A stretch of DNA of 64,000 nt from Streptomyces alanosinicus (GCF_014650595.1 NZ_BMVG01000014.1:1-64000), one strand, 5' to 3'. Counted from the first letter of the stretch, positions 28,751 through 38,880 are shown. Notes: generated by a model from the sequence alone, not told the origin. Numbers and translations: made by a program.

Positions 28751-29269
28751 CTACGCCTCCTCCTCTTCCTTCATGTCCTTCGTGTCCGCCTTGTCCTTGC
28801 GGTTGAACTCGACCTGCACGCGCGCCTTGCCGATCTCCGGGAAACCGAGCCGGCGGGTGGTCGCCTTGCGTCCCTTGACGCCGGGGACCTCCACGTCCAG
28901 ACCCTCGTCGTCCACGGTCAGGATCCGGGCGACCAGCTCGCCGCCCTCGGCCAGCTGGAACTTCACGAGCCGGTCGGTGGCACGCACGAAGTGCCGGTGC
29001 TCGGTGAGGGGGCGCTCGGCGCCGGGGGTACCGACCTCCAGGTCGTACGCGGCGTCACCCATCGCGTCGGTCTCGTCGAGCTTCGCCGAGAGCGCGCGGC
29101 TCACATCGGCGATGGCGTCCAGATCCGCTCCGTCGTCGGAGTCGACGACCACGCGCAGCACCCGCTTGCGTCCGACGGAGTCCACGGCGATCTCTTCGAG
29201 ATCCAGCCCCTGGGAGGTGACGAGCGGTTCCAGCAGCTCTCGCAGCCTCTCGCTCTGGGTGGTGCTCAT
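28751..29269 (-). CDS. rimP: ribosome maturation factor RimP
   Basis: 172 residues from ATG 29269, chosen because GAGGAG lies eight bases upstream and the product begins MSTTQSERLRELLEPLV. 30S assembly factor with an N-terminal alpha/beta domain (DLEEIAVDSVGRKRVLRVVVD; SRALSAKLDE; YDLEVGTPGAERPL) and an SH3-like C-terminal domain with a charged tail. First gene of the nusA-infB operon; its promoter should lie in 29270-29480, shared with the divergent lipoprotein gene. Confidence 0.95.
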   Translation of the reverse strand: MSTTQSERLRELLEPLVTSQGLDLEEIAVDSVGRKRVLRVVVDSDDGADLDAIADVSRALSAKLDETDAMGDAAYDLEVGTPGAERPLTEHRHFVRATDRLVKFQLAEGGELVARILTVDDEGLDVEVPGVKGRKATTRRLGFPEIGKARVQVEFNRKDKADTKDMKEEEEA

Positions 29270-29482
29270 CCGGGTGACTCCTCGGCCGCGTGTGCTGTTG
29301 TGGGTTGGGTCGCGTGTCTGGTCAAAGGGTATCCGGTCGCGGGGGGTGTTGCGTCCGAGTGCCTGCGGCGGGGCGGGTGCACTGAGCCGCTGACATGAAC
29401 CGGGGGAATGCGCGGGTACCGTGATCACTGCGGGCCGCCCTCCCGCCCGTGTGTTCGTACGAGCCCCCCGAGGACGTCAGCC

Positions 29483-29989
29483 GTGCCGTACCCTCCGCCG
29501 CCGCGCACCCCCTCGGGTCCGCGCAGAAGATCCCTGCTCGCCTCGGCCGCCGGCGCCGCCCTGCTGGTGGGCTGCTCGGCCGGTCCGGACGCCGACGGCG
29601 GCGGTTCCTCGGCGACGGCGCGGGCACGCGCGGGTGCGGCGCGGGACAGCCGGGCGCTGCTGCTGCGGTACGACGCCGTGCTCGGCGCGCATCCGGGGCT
29701 CGGGCAGCGGCTGCGCCCGCTGCGTGCCCAGGTCGCGGCCCATGTCCGGTCGTTCACGGAGGGTGCGACGCCCACGCCCACGCAGTCCTCGGCCGCCCCG
29801 TCCGCCGCTCCGGCCGTGCCGGCCGCCGAGAAGGACGCGCTCGCCGCCCTGGCCGCGGCCGAGCGGGCCCTCGCCGACCAGCGGGCGCGGGACCTGTTGA
29901 AGGTGCCGGGCGAACTGGCGCGGCTGCTGGCGTCGGTGGCGGCGGCCGGGGCCGCGCACGCGTACCTGCTGACGGAGGGGGCGAAATGA
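29483..29989 (+). CDS. Tat-type lipoprotein, unknown function
   Basis: 168 residues from GTG 29483, with GAGGACG upstream. The N-terminus has a twin-arginine-like RRRSLLAS, a hydrophobic stretch and a lipobox LLVGC (Cys about residue 31), so it is probably an exported lipoprotein. The mature part is Ala-rich and helical with a Pro/Thr/Ser linker. It overlaps the next gene by ATGA. The pair (lipoprotein plus ferritin-like protein) upstream of rimP is common in Streptomyces as I recall. Confidence 0.75.
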   Translation: MPYPPPPRTPSGPRRRSLLASAAGAALLVGCSAGPDADGGGSSATARARAGAARDSRALLLRYDAVLGAHPGLGQRLRPLRAQVAAHVRSFTEGATPTPTQSSAAPSAAPAVPAAEKDALAALAAAERALADQRARDLLKVPGELARLLASVAAAGAAHAYLLTEGAK

Positions 29990-30477
29990 GCGGCGAGGCG
30001 AAGTCGGCCGAACTGACCGCGCTGCAGGCGGCGTTGGCGGCGGAGCACGCGGCGGTGTACGGCTACGGCGTGGTCGGCGGCCGGATCGGAGCGGCGCGCC
30101 AGGCCGACGCGCGGACGGCCTACGACGCCCATCGGGCCAGCCGGGACGCGCTGACCCGCGAGGTCCGCGATCTGGGCGGGCAGCCGGTCGCCGCGGACGC
30201 CGCGTACGCACTGCCGTTCCCGGTCACGGACCAGGCGGCGGCGGTGCGGCTCGCCGCCCGGCTGGAGGAGCGGCTGGCCGGCGTGTACGCCGATCTGGTG
30301 CGGGCGGCGACGGGTGCGCGGCGCGGCGCGGCGGCCGCGGCGCTGCGGGAGGCAGCGGTGCGCTCGGTGCGCTGGAGCGGGCAGAGCGTAGCCTTCCCTG
30401 GGCTCGCGGAGCGGGCCGGCGAGGGGACCGGCGCGGCCGGCACCACGCCGTCGGCCGCCGCCTCGGCGTCACCGTGA
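29986..30477 (+). CDS. ferritin-like domain protein (DUF4439 type)
   Basis: 163 residues, mostly helical. The N-terminus LTALQAALAAEHAAVYGYGVVGGRI and YDAHRASRDALTREVRDLGGQPVAA match the DUF4439 ferritin-like four-helix pattern. E34-type metal ligands are only partly evident (AAEHA, DAHRASRD), so metal binding is inferred. ATG 29986 overlaps the lipoprotein stop (ATGA), implying coupled synthesis and a possible complex. Confidence 0.8.
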   Translation: MSGEAKSAELTALQAALAAEHAAVYGYGVVGGRIGAARQADARTAYDAHRASRDALTREVRDLGGQPVAADAAYALPFPVTDQAAAVRLAARLEERLAGVYADLVRAATGARRGAAAAALREAAVRSVRWSGQSVAFPGLAERAGEGTGAAGTTPSAAASASP

Positions 30478-30557
30478 TCCGGTGACCCGCACGCGCCGGT
30501 ACGAAACGACCCGGACTGCCCCGGTCCGGCCCCGGACTGGAAGGAGAGAACTCGCGC

Positions 30558-31457
30558 ATGGCTTTCGAACCGCCGCCGCGCCTGGTACGGGCGCTCGGTG
30601 AGACGACACCGGCCGGGGACGACTGGCTGGCGCGGCTGCCCGCGATCGCCGAACAGGCCGTTGCCAGGCGCGAGTTGACGGTGGAGCGGGTCCAGGTGCC
30701 GGGTGGCCGCAGCAGCCTGGTGGTCCTGGTGCGGCGGGCGGACGGCACCGCGGCCGTGCTGAAGCTGGCCCCGCCCCGGGCGCGTCCGGAGAGCGAGCGG
30801 GCGGCGCTCGCGCACTGGGCCGGACTGGGCGCCGTACAGCTGCTGGAAGCGGATGCGCGGGACGGGGTGCTGCTTCTGGAGCGGCTGCACCCGGATGTGT
30901 CGGTGCGTTCGCTGCCGGAGGCGAAGGCGCTGCTGGAGGCGGCGGGGACGCTGCGCCGGCTGTGGGTCGAACCGCCGGCGGACCATGTCTTCGAGACGGT
31001 CGCCGAGCGCACCGGGCGGCAGGCGGCGGCGATGCGGGCGGGCGCGGACGCCCGGCCCGAGGTGGCGCCGCTGGTCGACGCGGCGCTCGCGGCCCGCGAG
31101 GAACTGCTGGCCGCGCCGCCCCAGCACCAGGTGCTGCACGGTACGTTCCGGCAGAGCAAGGTGCTGGCCGGGGAGCGGATGCCATGGCTCGCCGTGGGTC
31201 CGGACCCGGTGGTCGGCGAGTGCGCCTTCGATCTGGCGCGGTTGGTGCGCGACCGGGTGGAGGACCTGATCGCGGCGCCCTCCGGGGCGGCGATCGTACG
31301 GCGGCGCGTCAAGCGGCTCGCGGAGTCCCTGGACGTCGATCAGGAGCGGCTGCGGGGGTGGACGCTGTTCCGGGCGGTGGAGTCCGGGGTACGGGCACTC
31401 AGGGTGGGCCGGCCGAAGGACGGGGAACTGCTGGTGGAGTTCGCCGGCTGGCTGTGA
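30558..31457 (+). CDS. aminoglycoside-phosphotransferase-fold protein, probable pseudokinase
   Basis: 299 residues; GGAGAGAA precedes ATG 30558. The fold is recognisable: nucleotide-lobe lysine in AAVLKLAPP (Lys69), Glu80 in PESERAAL, LLLERL hinge. The catalytic loop, HGDxxxxN in APH(6)-like kinases, reads HGTFRQSK (194-201), so the catalytic Asp is Thr196 and the metal-binding Asn is Lys201. The later metal-binding Asp (IDP) is Gly214 in LAVGPDPVVGECAFDLAR. Activity as a kinase, and antibiotic resistance, are therefore unlikely. It follows the ferritin-like gene by 80 nt and ends in a bidirectional terminator. Confidence 0.75.
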   Translation: MAFEPPPRLVRALGETTPAGDDWLARLPAIAEQAVARRELTVERVQVPGGRSSLVVLVRRADGTAAVLKLAPPRARPESERAALAHWAGLGAVQLLEADARDGVLLLERLHPDVSVRSLPEAKALLEAAGTLRRLWVEPPADHVFETVAERTGRQAAAMRAGADARPEVAPLVDAALAAREELLAAPPQHQVLHGTFRQSKVLAGERMPWLAVGPDPVVGECAFDLARLVRDRVEDLIAAPSGAAIVRRRVKRLAESLDVDQERLRGWTLFRAVESGVRALRVGRPKDGELLVEFAGWL

Positions 31458-31496
31458 AGGGCAAGGCGGAAGAGCAACAGGAGAAGCCGCCCGACA

Positions 31497-31540
31497 GGAG
31501 AAGCCCCCCGAGACCTCCGCCGGTCTCAGGGGGCTTCTCC
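31497..31540. terminator. bidirectional terminator between pseudokinase gene and proS
   Basis: GGAGAAGCCCCC (31497-31508) pairs with GGGGGCTTCTCC (31529-31540); inside, one C/A mismatch and GAGACC/GGTCTC complete an 18-bp stem around a 6-nt loop. It lies between convergent genes. Confidence 0.85.
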
Positions 31541-31585
31541 ATGGGCTTCTCCGCGGGCCTTTTGCCGGGGACCGTCCTGACCTGA

Positions 31586-33289
31586 CTACGCCGTGAGGCG
31601 GGCGATCGCGTCCTCCACCGACAGCTCCTCGCGCTCGCCGGTCTTGCGGTCCTTCAGCTCCAGGACGCCCTCGCCGGAGCGGCGGCCCGCGACCAGGATC
31701 TGCGGGACGCCGATCAGTTCGGCGTCGGTGAACTTCACGCCCGGGGAGACACCCGCGCGGTCGTCGACCAGGACGCGGACACCCGCGGCGGCCAGCTTCT
31801 CGGCGACGTCGAGGGCCAGCTCGGTCTGCAGGGCCTTGCCGGCGGCGACCACGTGCACGTCGGCCGGGGCGACCTCCTTGGGCCACACCAGGCCCTTGTC
31901 GTCGGCGGTCTGCTCGGCGAGCGCGGCGACGGCGCGGGAGACACCGATGCCGTAGGAGCCCATGGTGACGCGGACCGGCTTGCCGTTCTGGCCGAGGACG
32001 TCGAGCTTGAGGGCGTCGGCGTACTTGCGGCCCAGCTGGAAGATGTGGCCGATCTCGATGGCGCGGTCCAGCTTCAGGCCGGTGCCGCAGTTCGGGCAGG
32101 GGTCGCCCTCCTGCACGACCACGACGTCGACGTACTCGTCGACCTCGAAGTCACGGCCGGCGACGACGTGCTTCGCGTGCATGCCCTCCTTGTTGGCGCC
32201 GGTGATCCAGGCGGTGCCGGGGGCGACACGCGGGTCGGCGAGGTAGGTCACCTTCTCGCCCAGGCCCTGCGGGCCGACGTAGCCGCGGACCAGGTCGGGG
32301 CGGCCGGCGAAGTCGGCCTCGGTGACCATCTCGACGGCCGCGGGGGCGAAGTGCGCCTCGACCTTGTCCAGGTCGACCTCGCGGTCCCCGGGCACGCCGA
32401 CGGCGACGATCTCGCCGTCCACCTTGACCAGCAGGTTCTTCAGCGTGGCGGAGGCCGGGACGCCGAGGGAGGCGGCGAGCGTCTCGATGGTCGGCGTGTC
32501 GGGGGTCGGGATCTCCTCGAGCGCGGGGGCGTCCGAGCCGTCGACCGGCTTCAGCTCGTAGGTGATCGCCTCGGTGTTGGCGGCGAAGTCGCAGTTCGGG
32601 CAGTCCGCGAAGGTGTCCTCGCCGGCCTCGGCCGGGGCGAGGAACTCCTCCGACTTGGAGCCGCCCATGGCGCCGGCGGTGGCGGCGCAGATGCGGTAGT
32701 CGAGGCCGAGGCGCTCGAAGATGCGCTGGTAGGCCTGGCGGTGCAGGGCGTAGGACTGCGCGAGGCCCTCGTCCTCGGTGTCGAAGGAGTACGAGTCCTT
32801 CATCTGGAACTCGCGGCCGCGCAGGATGCCGGCGCGGGGGCGGGCCTCGTCACGGAACTTGGTCTGGATCTGGTAGAGGATCACCGGCAGGTCCTTGTAG
32901 GACGAGCACTGGTCCTTGACCAGGAGGGTGAAGATCTCCTCGTGGGTGGGGCCGAGGAGGTAGTCGCCGCCCTTGCGGTCCTGGAGCCGGAACAGCTCCT
33001 GGCCGTACTCCTCCCAGCGGCCGGTCGCCTCGTACGGCTCCTTGGGCAGCAGCGCGGGGAGCAGGACCTCCTGGGCGCCGATGGCGTCCATCTCCTCGCG
33101 GACGATCCGCTCCACGTTGGAGAAGACCTTCCGGCCGAGGGGCAGCCAGCTCCAGATGCCGGCGGCGGTGCGGCGGACATAGCCGGCGCGGACGAGGAGC
33201 TTGTGGCTGAGGACCTCGGCGTCCGCCGGGTCGTCGCGCAGCGTCTTCGCCATCAACTGGGACATGCGCTGGACCGGTGCGTTGGCCAT
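31586..33289 (-). CDS. proS: prolyl-tRNA synthetase
   Basis: 567 residues, bacterial (E. coli-type) ProRS. Class II motif 1 (GIWSWLPLGRKVFSNVERIVREEM), motif 2 (TKFRDEARPRAGILRGREFQMKDSYSF) and motif 3 (MGSYGIGVSRAVAALAEQ) are present; the 180-residue INS editing domain lies between motifs 2 and 3. A C-terminal anticodon-binding domain follows. The ATG at 33289 (MANAPVQRMSQLM) was chosen over an in-frame start 12 codons upstream because it fits the family. Confidence 0.96.
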   Translation of the reverse strand: MANAPVQRMSQLMAKTLRDDPADAEVLSHKLLVRAGYVRRTAAGIWSWLPLGRKVFSNVERIVREEMDAIGAQEVLLPALLPKEPYEATGRWEEYGQELFRLQDRKGGDYLLGPTHEEIFTLLVKDQCSSYKDLPVILYQIQTKFRDEARPRAGILRGREFQMKDSYSFDTEDEGLAQSYALHRQAYQRIFERLGLDYRICAATAGAMGGSKSEEFLAPAEAGEDTFADCPNCDFAANTEAITYELKPVDGSDAPALEEIPTPDTPTIETLAASLGVPASATLKNLLVKVDGEIVAVGVPGDREVDLDKVEAHFAPAAVEMVTEADFAGRPDLVRGYVGPQGLGEKVTYLADPRVAPGTAWITGANKEGMHAKHVVAGRDFEVDEYVDVVVVQEGDPCPNCGTGLKLDRAIEIGHIFQLGRKYADALKLDVLGQNGKPVRVTMGSYGIGVSRAVAALAEQTADDKGLVWPKEVAPADVHVVAAGKALQTELALDVAEKLAAAGVRVLVDDRAGVSPGVKFTDAELIGVPQILVAGRRSGEGVLELKDRKTGEREELSVEDAIARLTA

Positions 33290-33377
33290 GGTTCTCGTAC
33301 TCCTGCCGGGTTTGGGTGATGGCAAGGAGGTTAGCCGGGCTGGCTGTGCAGGCGGAAATCGGTTATGTGCCCGGTGT

Positions 33378-33908
33378 TCACTTGCGGCGCAGCGGCAGCG
33401 GGGCGCCCATCACCGCGTACGGGCGCGGCGCGCTCGGGAAGTGGACCCGGCGGGCGAGGTCGACGTACCCGAGGGAGAAGTACAGGCCGCGGGCCGGGCT
33501 GTCGATGTCGATCGCGGAGAGGATCGAGCGGGGTTCGGCGGCGGAGTCCGTGATGGTGGTGATCAGCCGGCGGCCGATGCCGCGGTTCTGGTGGCCGGGG
33601 TGGACATGCAGCTCCGTGATCACGAAGGAGTCGTCCAGCCAGCCGTCGTTTCCGCTCGCCCGCAGGTACGGCTCCACGACCGTGGACCACCAGTGGGTAC
33701 GGGAGTTGGGCATGCCGTACACGAACCCGACGAGCTGTCCCTGGGCGGTCGCGCCGAGGGCCCTCGCGCCCTGGTACTGCATATGGCGCTGGACGATCTG
33801 GCGGCGTACGGCCACTTCGTCCGGGCCGAGTCCGAAGGCGACGGCTTGAACGGCCAAGGCCTCGTCGACGCGCGCGGAGAGGTCCAGGGTGCCGATCACG
33901 AGGTCCAT
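33378..33908 (-). CDS. GNAT-family N-acetyltransferase
   Basis: 176 residues from ATG 33908 (MDLVIGTLDLSARVDEAL). The acetyl-CoA-binding motif A is ITELHVHPGHQNRGIGRRLI, with R/Q-x-x-G-x-G/A present; motif B YFSLGYVDLARRVHFP follows. Substrate unknown. It is downstream of nothing on its strand except the divergent questin-oxidase-like gene, and proS follows 88 nt further in the transcription direction is reversed, i.e. proS lies downstream. Confidence 0.85.
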   Translation of the reverse strand: MDLVIGTLDLSARVDEALAVQAVAFGLGPDEVAVRRQIVQRHMQYQGARALGATAQGQLVGFVYGMPNSRTHWWSTVVEPYLRASGNDGWLDDSFVITELHVHPGHQNRGIGRRLITTITDSAAEPRSILSAIDIDSPARGLYFSLGYVDLARRVHFPSAPRPYAVMGAPLPLRRK

Positions 33909-34051
33909 GCGGGGAGCGTACAGGTGGCCGTGCACGGCGGGGCGGGCGCGCGGTAAGGGGCCGCGGGGGTCCGTCGACGGTCCTGGGGCACTAGGTCCTG
34001 CGCCCGGACGGCTTCGGTCCCCTGGCCGATGTTGCCGTGCCGGCGCTCGCC

Positions 34052-34057
34052 TAGCGT
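34052..34057 (+). promoter_or_regulatory. -10-like hexamer of a possible leaderless promoter
   Basis: TAGCGT followed by eight bases and the ATG of the questin-oxidase-like gene at 34066. No Shine-Dalgarno is visible before that ATG. The -35 is poor (TTGCCG is only 14 bp upstream). The same hexamer and spacing occur at dapA. Confidence 0.35.
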
Positions 34058-34065
34058 CGTGTGTC

Positions 34066-35112
34066 ATGGATGCTGACAGCACGCTCGACGAGGCCTATGA
34101 ACGACTGCACCGGACCGGGCCGGAGTTCGAAGGATGGCTGAGCAATCACGGCCCCATGGCCGTGGAGGCGCTGGTCCGGCACGGGCAGGCACGCCATGTC
34201 CATCGCTGGCTGGACCGCTACATGGACCGGCTGGACGAGCTGCCGCGCGGTCTGTCGCCGGTCACCTCCGACGACTGGCGCACGGCGCTCGGCGATCCGC
34301 GCCGGCTCGGTGACTGGCTCGCGTTCTTCGACCGGGAGGTCGCAGAGCGGCCCTGGCGGGAGGTGCTGGCGGCGTGGTGGCCGCGGCTGCTGCCCGGTGT
34401 CGCGGCGGGCGCCACCCACGGGGTGATCCGCACCGGGCACGCCGTGCACGCCCTGCTGGAGCACGAGGACGCGGCCCGGCGGGCCGAGCTGGGCCAGGCC
34501 CTCGGCTACTGGGCGGCGCGCTGGCAGCCGGTCCCGCTCACCGTGCCGTCCGGGACCGCCGAGCCCGCGGCCGCGCTGGCCGGCGTGCCCCGGGTCCCCG
34601 ACCAGAGCAACGGCATCGGCCATCGGCTCGGCCAGCTCTCCGGCCTGGCCGGCTGGCCCCCGGCACTGGCCGCCCTGCGCCCGGCCGGCGACCCCGGGCA
34701 GGCCCGCGAACTGCTGGCGGACCTCACCGAGGCGGCGGCCCTTCACTATCTCCCGAGCGCGCACGGCTCACCGGTGATGCTGGTGCACGCGGCGACCGCG
34801 CCCATGGCCGTACTGCGCACGCTGCCCGCGTTGCCCCGCGCCCAGTGGGTCACCAGCCTGCACGCGGCCTGGGCGGCGAGCGCGGCCGTGACGGCGGCCT
34901 ACGCGCCCGCCGAGCCCACGCCGGCCGGCGGCCTGCCCGAGGCGCCCGGATCGGCCGAGGAGGTCTTCGAGCTGGCCGCCCGGCACGGGGACGAGCACGT
35001 CATCAAGCTCGCGGACACCTGCCTGGACGTCCATGCGCGCACGGGCCGCCCCGAGGCCCTCGCGGCAGTGGTCCGCGCGGCCGGCCTGATCGAGGCGGAG
35101 ACCTGGCGGTGA
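34066..35112 (+). CDS. questin oxidase-like protein (DUF4243 type)
   Basis: 348 residues. The start MDADSTLDEAYERLHRTGPEFEGWLSNHGPMAVEAL and later HLARYM-like WLDRYMDRLDELPRG, PRLLPGVAAGATHGVIRTGHA and HGDEHVIKLADTCLD fit the questin-oxidase-like family, named after fungal enzymes that ring-open anthraquinones by a Baeyer-Villiger-type reaction. Bacterial members are uncharacterised. Histidines in THGVIRTGH and GDEHVIK may be active-site residues. It is divergent from a GNAT gene and convergent with another. Confidence 0.8.
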   Translation: MDADSTLDEAYERLHRTGPEFEGWLSNHGPMAVEALVRHGQARHVHRWLDRYMDRLDELPRGLSPVTSDDWRTALGDPRRLGDWLAFFDREVAERPWREVLAAWWPRLLPGVAAGATHGVIRTGHAVHALLEHEDAARRAELGQALGYWAARWQPVPLTVPSGTAEPAAALAGVPRVPDQSNGIGHRLGQLSGLAGWPPALAALRPAGDPGQARELLADLTEAAALHYLPSAHGSPVMLVHAATAPMAVLRTLPALPRAQWVTSLHAAWAASAAVTAAYAPAEPTPAGGLPEAPGSAEEVFELAARHGDEHVIKLADTCLDVHARTGRPEALAAVVRAAGLIEAETWR

Positions 35113-35168
35113 GCCAGGGCCAACGCCGCAGATGGGCGTGCCGGCACCCGCGTCCGCGACAGGATCCG

Positions 35169-35200
35169 CCGGACAGGCCCTGGACCGGACAGGCCCTAGA
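35169..35200. repeat. 16-bp tandem duplication containing a stop codon
   Basis: CCGGACAGGCCCTGGA (35169-35184) is followed directly by CCGGACAGGCCCTAGA (35185-35200), 15 of 16 identical. The only difference (G to A on the plus strand) falls in the TAG stop codon of the minus-strand GNAT gene (35196-35198). Confidence 0.85.
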
Positions 35201-36044
35201 ACAGCACGCTCATGAACGCGCCGGTCTCCTGGAATCCCACGCGCCGGTACGTCCGCCGGGCCGCGGTGTTGAAGTCGTTCACATAGAGGCTGACCACCGG
35301 GGCCACGTCGGCGAGCGCGTAGTTCAGGACCGCGGCCATGCCGGGGGCCGCCAGGCCCTTCCCCCGGTACTCGGGCGCCACCCAGACGCCCTGGATCTGG
35401 CAGGCCTGGCGGGTCGCCGCGCCGATCTCCGCCTTGAAGACGACCTTGCCGTGCTCGTCGAGGCGGGCGAAGGAGCGGCCGGAGCCGACGAGTTCGGCGA
35501 CCCGGGCCTGGTACAGCAGACCGCCGTCGCCGACCAGCGGGGAGACGCCGACCTCCTCGGTGAACATCGCCACGCACGCCGGCATGATCGTCTCCATCTC
35601 GTCCTTGCGGACGCGGCGGACGTACGGGTCCGGGGCGATGTCGGCGGGCATGCGGTCGGTGACCATCAGGGGCTGATGCGCACGGACCTCGCGGGCGGGA
35701 CCCCAGTGGGACTCCAGCAGCCGCCACAGCGCGGCGGTGGGTTCGGCGGGGCCGACGATGGAGGAGCAGCGGCGGCCGGCTCTGCGGGCGCGGTCGGCGA
35801 AGGCGCGGACGGCGCGTGGGGTGGCGCAGACCGGGACCAGGTTGGCGCCCGCGTAGCACAGCGAGGTGAGCATGCCCTCCTCGTACCAGCCCCACATCTC
35901 GCCGCCGAGGCGCCACGGGTCGAGGCCGGCGACCTGCACCCTGGAGGTCACGAAGGCGTTCGCGACCGGCTCGCGGCCGAGGACGGCGAGCGCGGCGTCA
36001 AGGTCGCTCGGTTCGAGCACCCGTGAGGTGGTCTGGGTCAACAC
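35196..36044 (-). CDS. GNAT acetyltransferase with N-terminal DUF4081-like domain
   Basis: 282 residues. The N-terminal half (DLDAALAVLGREPVANAFVTSRVQVAGLDPWRLGG, quoted in part) is the DUF4081-type module seen in Rv2867c-like proteins; the C-terminal half is a GNAT domain with motif A IQGVWVAPEYRGKGLAAPGM and YVNDFNTAARRTYRRVGF. In many actinobacteria this gene lies beside ispG/rseP/dxr. GTG start at 36044 with GGGTGAGG upstream. Substrate unknown. Confidence 0.85.
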   Translation of the reverse strand: MLTQTTSRVLEPSDLDAALAVLGREPVANAFVTSRVQVAGLDPWRLGGEMWGWYEEGMLTSLCYAGANLVPVCATPRAVRAFADRARRAGRRCSSIVGPAEPTAALWRLLESHWGPAREVRAHQPLMVTDRMPADIAPDPYVRRVRKDEMETIMPACVAMFTEEVGVSPLVGDGGLLYQARVAELVGSGRSFARLDEHGKVVFKAEIGAATRQACQIQGVWVAPEYRGKGLAAPGMAAVLNYALADVAPVVSLYVNDFNTAARRTYRRVGFQETGAFMSVLF

Positions 36045-36203
36045 GTGCGGGGCCTCACCCTGGGGGTTCTGCTGGTCTCGGCACTATAGCCGCGCTGCCT
36101 CGGCCACGCGCCTTCCAGCTCGGGGGGCTGGGGTCACCGGGCGACTGCGGGCTGTGTGTGACTGGTCGCGCCCACGCGGCGGCAGCCGCATATCGAACCC
36201 AGC

Positions 36204-36226
36204 CCCGCGCCCCTTCCGGGCGCGGG
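36204..36226 (-). terminator. hairpin after ispG
   Basis: 9-bp perfect stem CCCGCGCCC/GGGCGCGGG with a 5-nt loop, 24 bases beyond the ispG stop on the minus strand and 160 nt before the GNAT gene start. Confidence 0.6.
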
Positions 36227-36249
36227 CCGCACCAGGGTGTGTATGCGTC

Positions 36250-37407
<1,158 letters not shown>

Positions 37408-37529
37408 CTGCTGTGCAACCCCAAGTCGTGGATCAGGTCCGGTCCCGCGGGCGGGCGGGCTCCAGACTTCGAGATTACGGCACAGGCCTTGGCCCGAGCA
37501 CATCCCACCGGTAAACCCACTCAATGGAG

Positions 37530-37560
37530 GGCGGCCCGGAACTCAGGGTTCCGGGCCGCC
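37530..37560 (-). terminator. hairpin terminator between rseP and ispG
   Basis: 13-bp perfect stem GGCGGCCCGGAAC (37530-37542) with complement at 37548-37560 and a 5-nt loop, 15 bases after the rseP stop. It argues for at least partly separate transcription of ispG. Confidence 0.8.
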
Positions 37561-37575
37561 TCGAACGTCGGATGG

Positions 37576-38880
37576 CTAGGAGATTTTCACCGGGTTAACC
37601 ACGTCCGCGATCAGCACCAGGATGGTGAAGCAGACGAAGATCCCGGCCACCACGTACGCCACCGGCATCAGCTTCGCCACGTCGAACGGGCCGGGGTCCG
37701 GGCGCCGCAGCACCCGGGCCACGTTCCGCCGCAGCGCCTCCCACAGCGCGCCCGCGATGTGCCCGCCGTCCAGCGGGAGCAGCGGGAGCATGTTGAACAG
37801 GAACAGGGAGAGGTTGAAGCCGGCGAGCAGCATCACGAACATCGCCACCTGCTGGGAGGCGGGGATGTCCAGGGTGGCGATCTCGCCGGTGACCCGGGCG
37901 GCGCCGACGATGCCCATCGGGGAGTCGGGTTCGCGGGGGCCGTCGCCGAAGGCCGCGTTCCACAGCGCGGGGATCTTGCCGGGAAGGGCGGCGAGGGAGT
38001 CGACGGCGTCGCCGACCCGGTCGGTCATCCAGGTCACCGACTGGCCGAAGTCCTGGTGGACGACGCCGGTGGCGGAGCCGAAGCCGAGGAAGCCGGCCTT
38101 GACGTACTTGCCCTGGACGTACTGCCCGCTGGAGTCCTTCTGGGCGACCAGGTTGGTGGCGATGGTGGCGTGCAGGGTGAGCTGCCCGCCGTCGCGCTCG
38201 ACGACGATCGGGACGGTCTTGCCTGCGCTGTCCCGGATCAGGTCCGACAGGGTGTTCCAGTCCTTGGTCGGCCTGCCGTCGAAGGAGACGATCTTGTCGC
38301 GCTTCTGCATGCCGGCGGCCTGGGCCGGGGAGGGCGCGTCGGACTTCTTGCAGCTGTCGCGGTGCTCGCTCTGCGCGATGACGCAGGGCGAGACGGAGGC
38401 GACGGTGGTGGTCTGCTGCTGGATGCCGAAGCCCATGAGCACGGTGAAGAACAGGCCGATCGCGAGGATCAGGTTCATGAAGGGGCCCGCGAACATGACG
38501 ATGACGCGCTTCCACGGCTTGCGCGTGTAGAACATGCGGGTCTCGTCACCGGGCTGCAGTTCCTCGTAGGCCGCCGAGCGGGCGTCCTCGATCATGCCCC
38601 GCCAGGGGGAGGTGGAGCGGGCGGAGACCCGGCCCTGGTCGTCGGGCGGGAACATCCCGATCATGCGGATGTAGCCGCCGAGCGGCACCGCCTTGATGCC
38701 GTACTCGGTCTCGCCCTTCTTCCGCGACCAGACGGTCGGGCCGAAGCCGACCATGTACTGGGGCACGCGGATGCCGAAGAGCTTGGCCGTGGACAGGTGC
38801 CCCAGCTCGTGCCAGGCGATCGAGACGAGCAGGCCGACCGCGAAGACCACTATGCCGAGGATGAACATCAAGGTCGTCAT
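37576..38880 (-). CDS. rseP: M50 site-2 protease (RseP/RasP-type)
   Basis: 434 residues, integral membrane zinc protease that cleaves substrates such as anti-sigma factors within the membrane. HELGH is at residues 24-28 in the first helix; the third-ligand motif LLPLDGGH is near residue 380. A PDZ domain lies between (AAGMQKRDKIVSFDGRPTKDW...). Four membrane helices can be drawn. The ATG overlaps the dxr stop (ATGA), the conserved dxr-rseP coupling of many bacteria. Confidence 0.94.
   Translation of the reverse strand: MTTLMFILGIVVFAVGLLVSIAWHELGHLSTAKLFGIRVPQYMVGFGPTVWSRKKGETEYGIKAVPLGGYIRMIGMFPPDDQGRVSARSTSPWRGMIEDARSAAYEELQPGDETRMFYTRKPWKRVIVMFAGPFMNLILAIGLFFTVLMGFGIQQQTTTVASVSPCVIAQSEHRDSCKKSDAPSPAQAAGMQKRDKIVSFDGRPTKDWNTLSDLIRDSAGKTVPIVVERDGGQLTLHATIATNLVAQKDSSGQYVQGKYVKAGFLGFGSATGVVHQDFGQSVTWMTDRVGDAVDSLAALPGKIPALWNAAFGDGPREPDSPMGIVGAARVTGEIATLDIPASQQVAMFVMLLAGFNLSLFLFNMLPLLPLDGGHIAGALWEALRRNVARVLRRPDPGPFDVAKLMPVAYVVAGIFVCFTILVLIADVVNPVKIS

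Noticed and set aside
30558..31457. Aminoglycoside resistance gene
   Set aside because: All catalytic and metal-binding residues of the kinase family are replaced.
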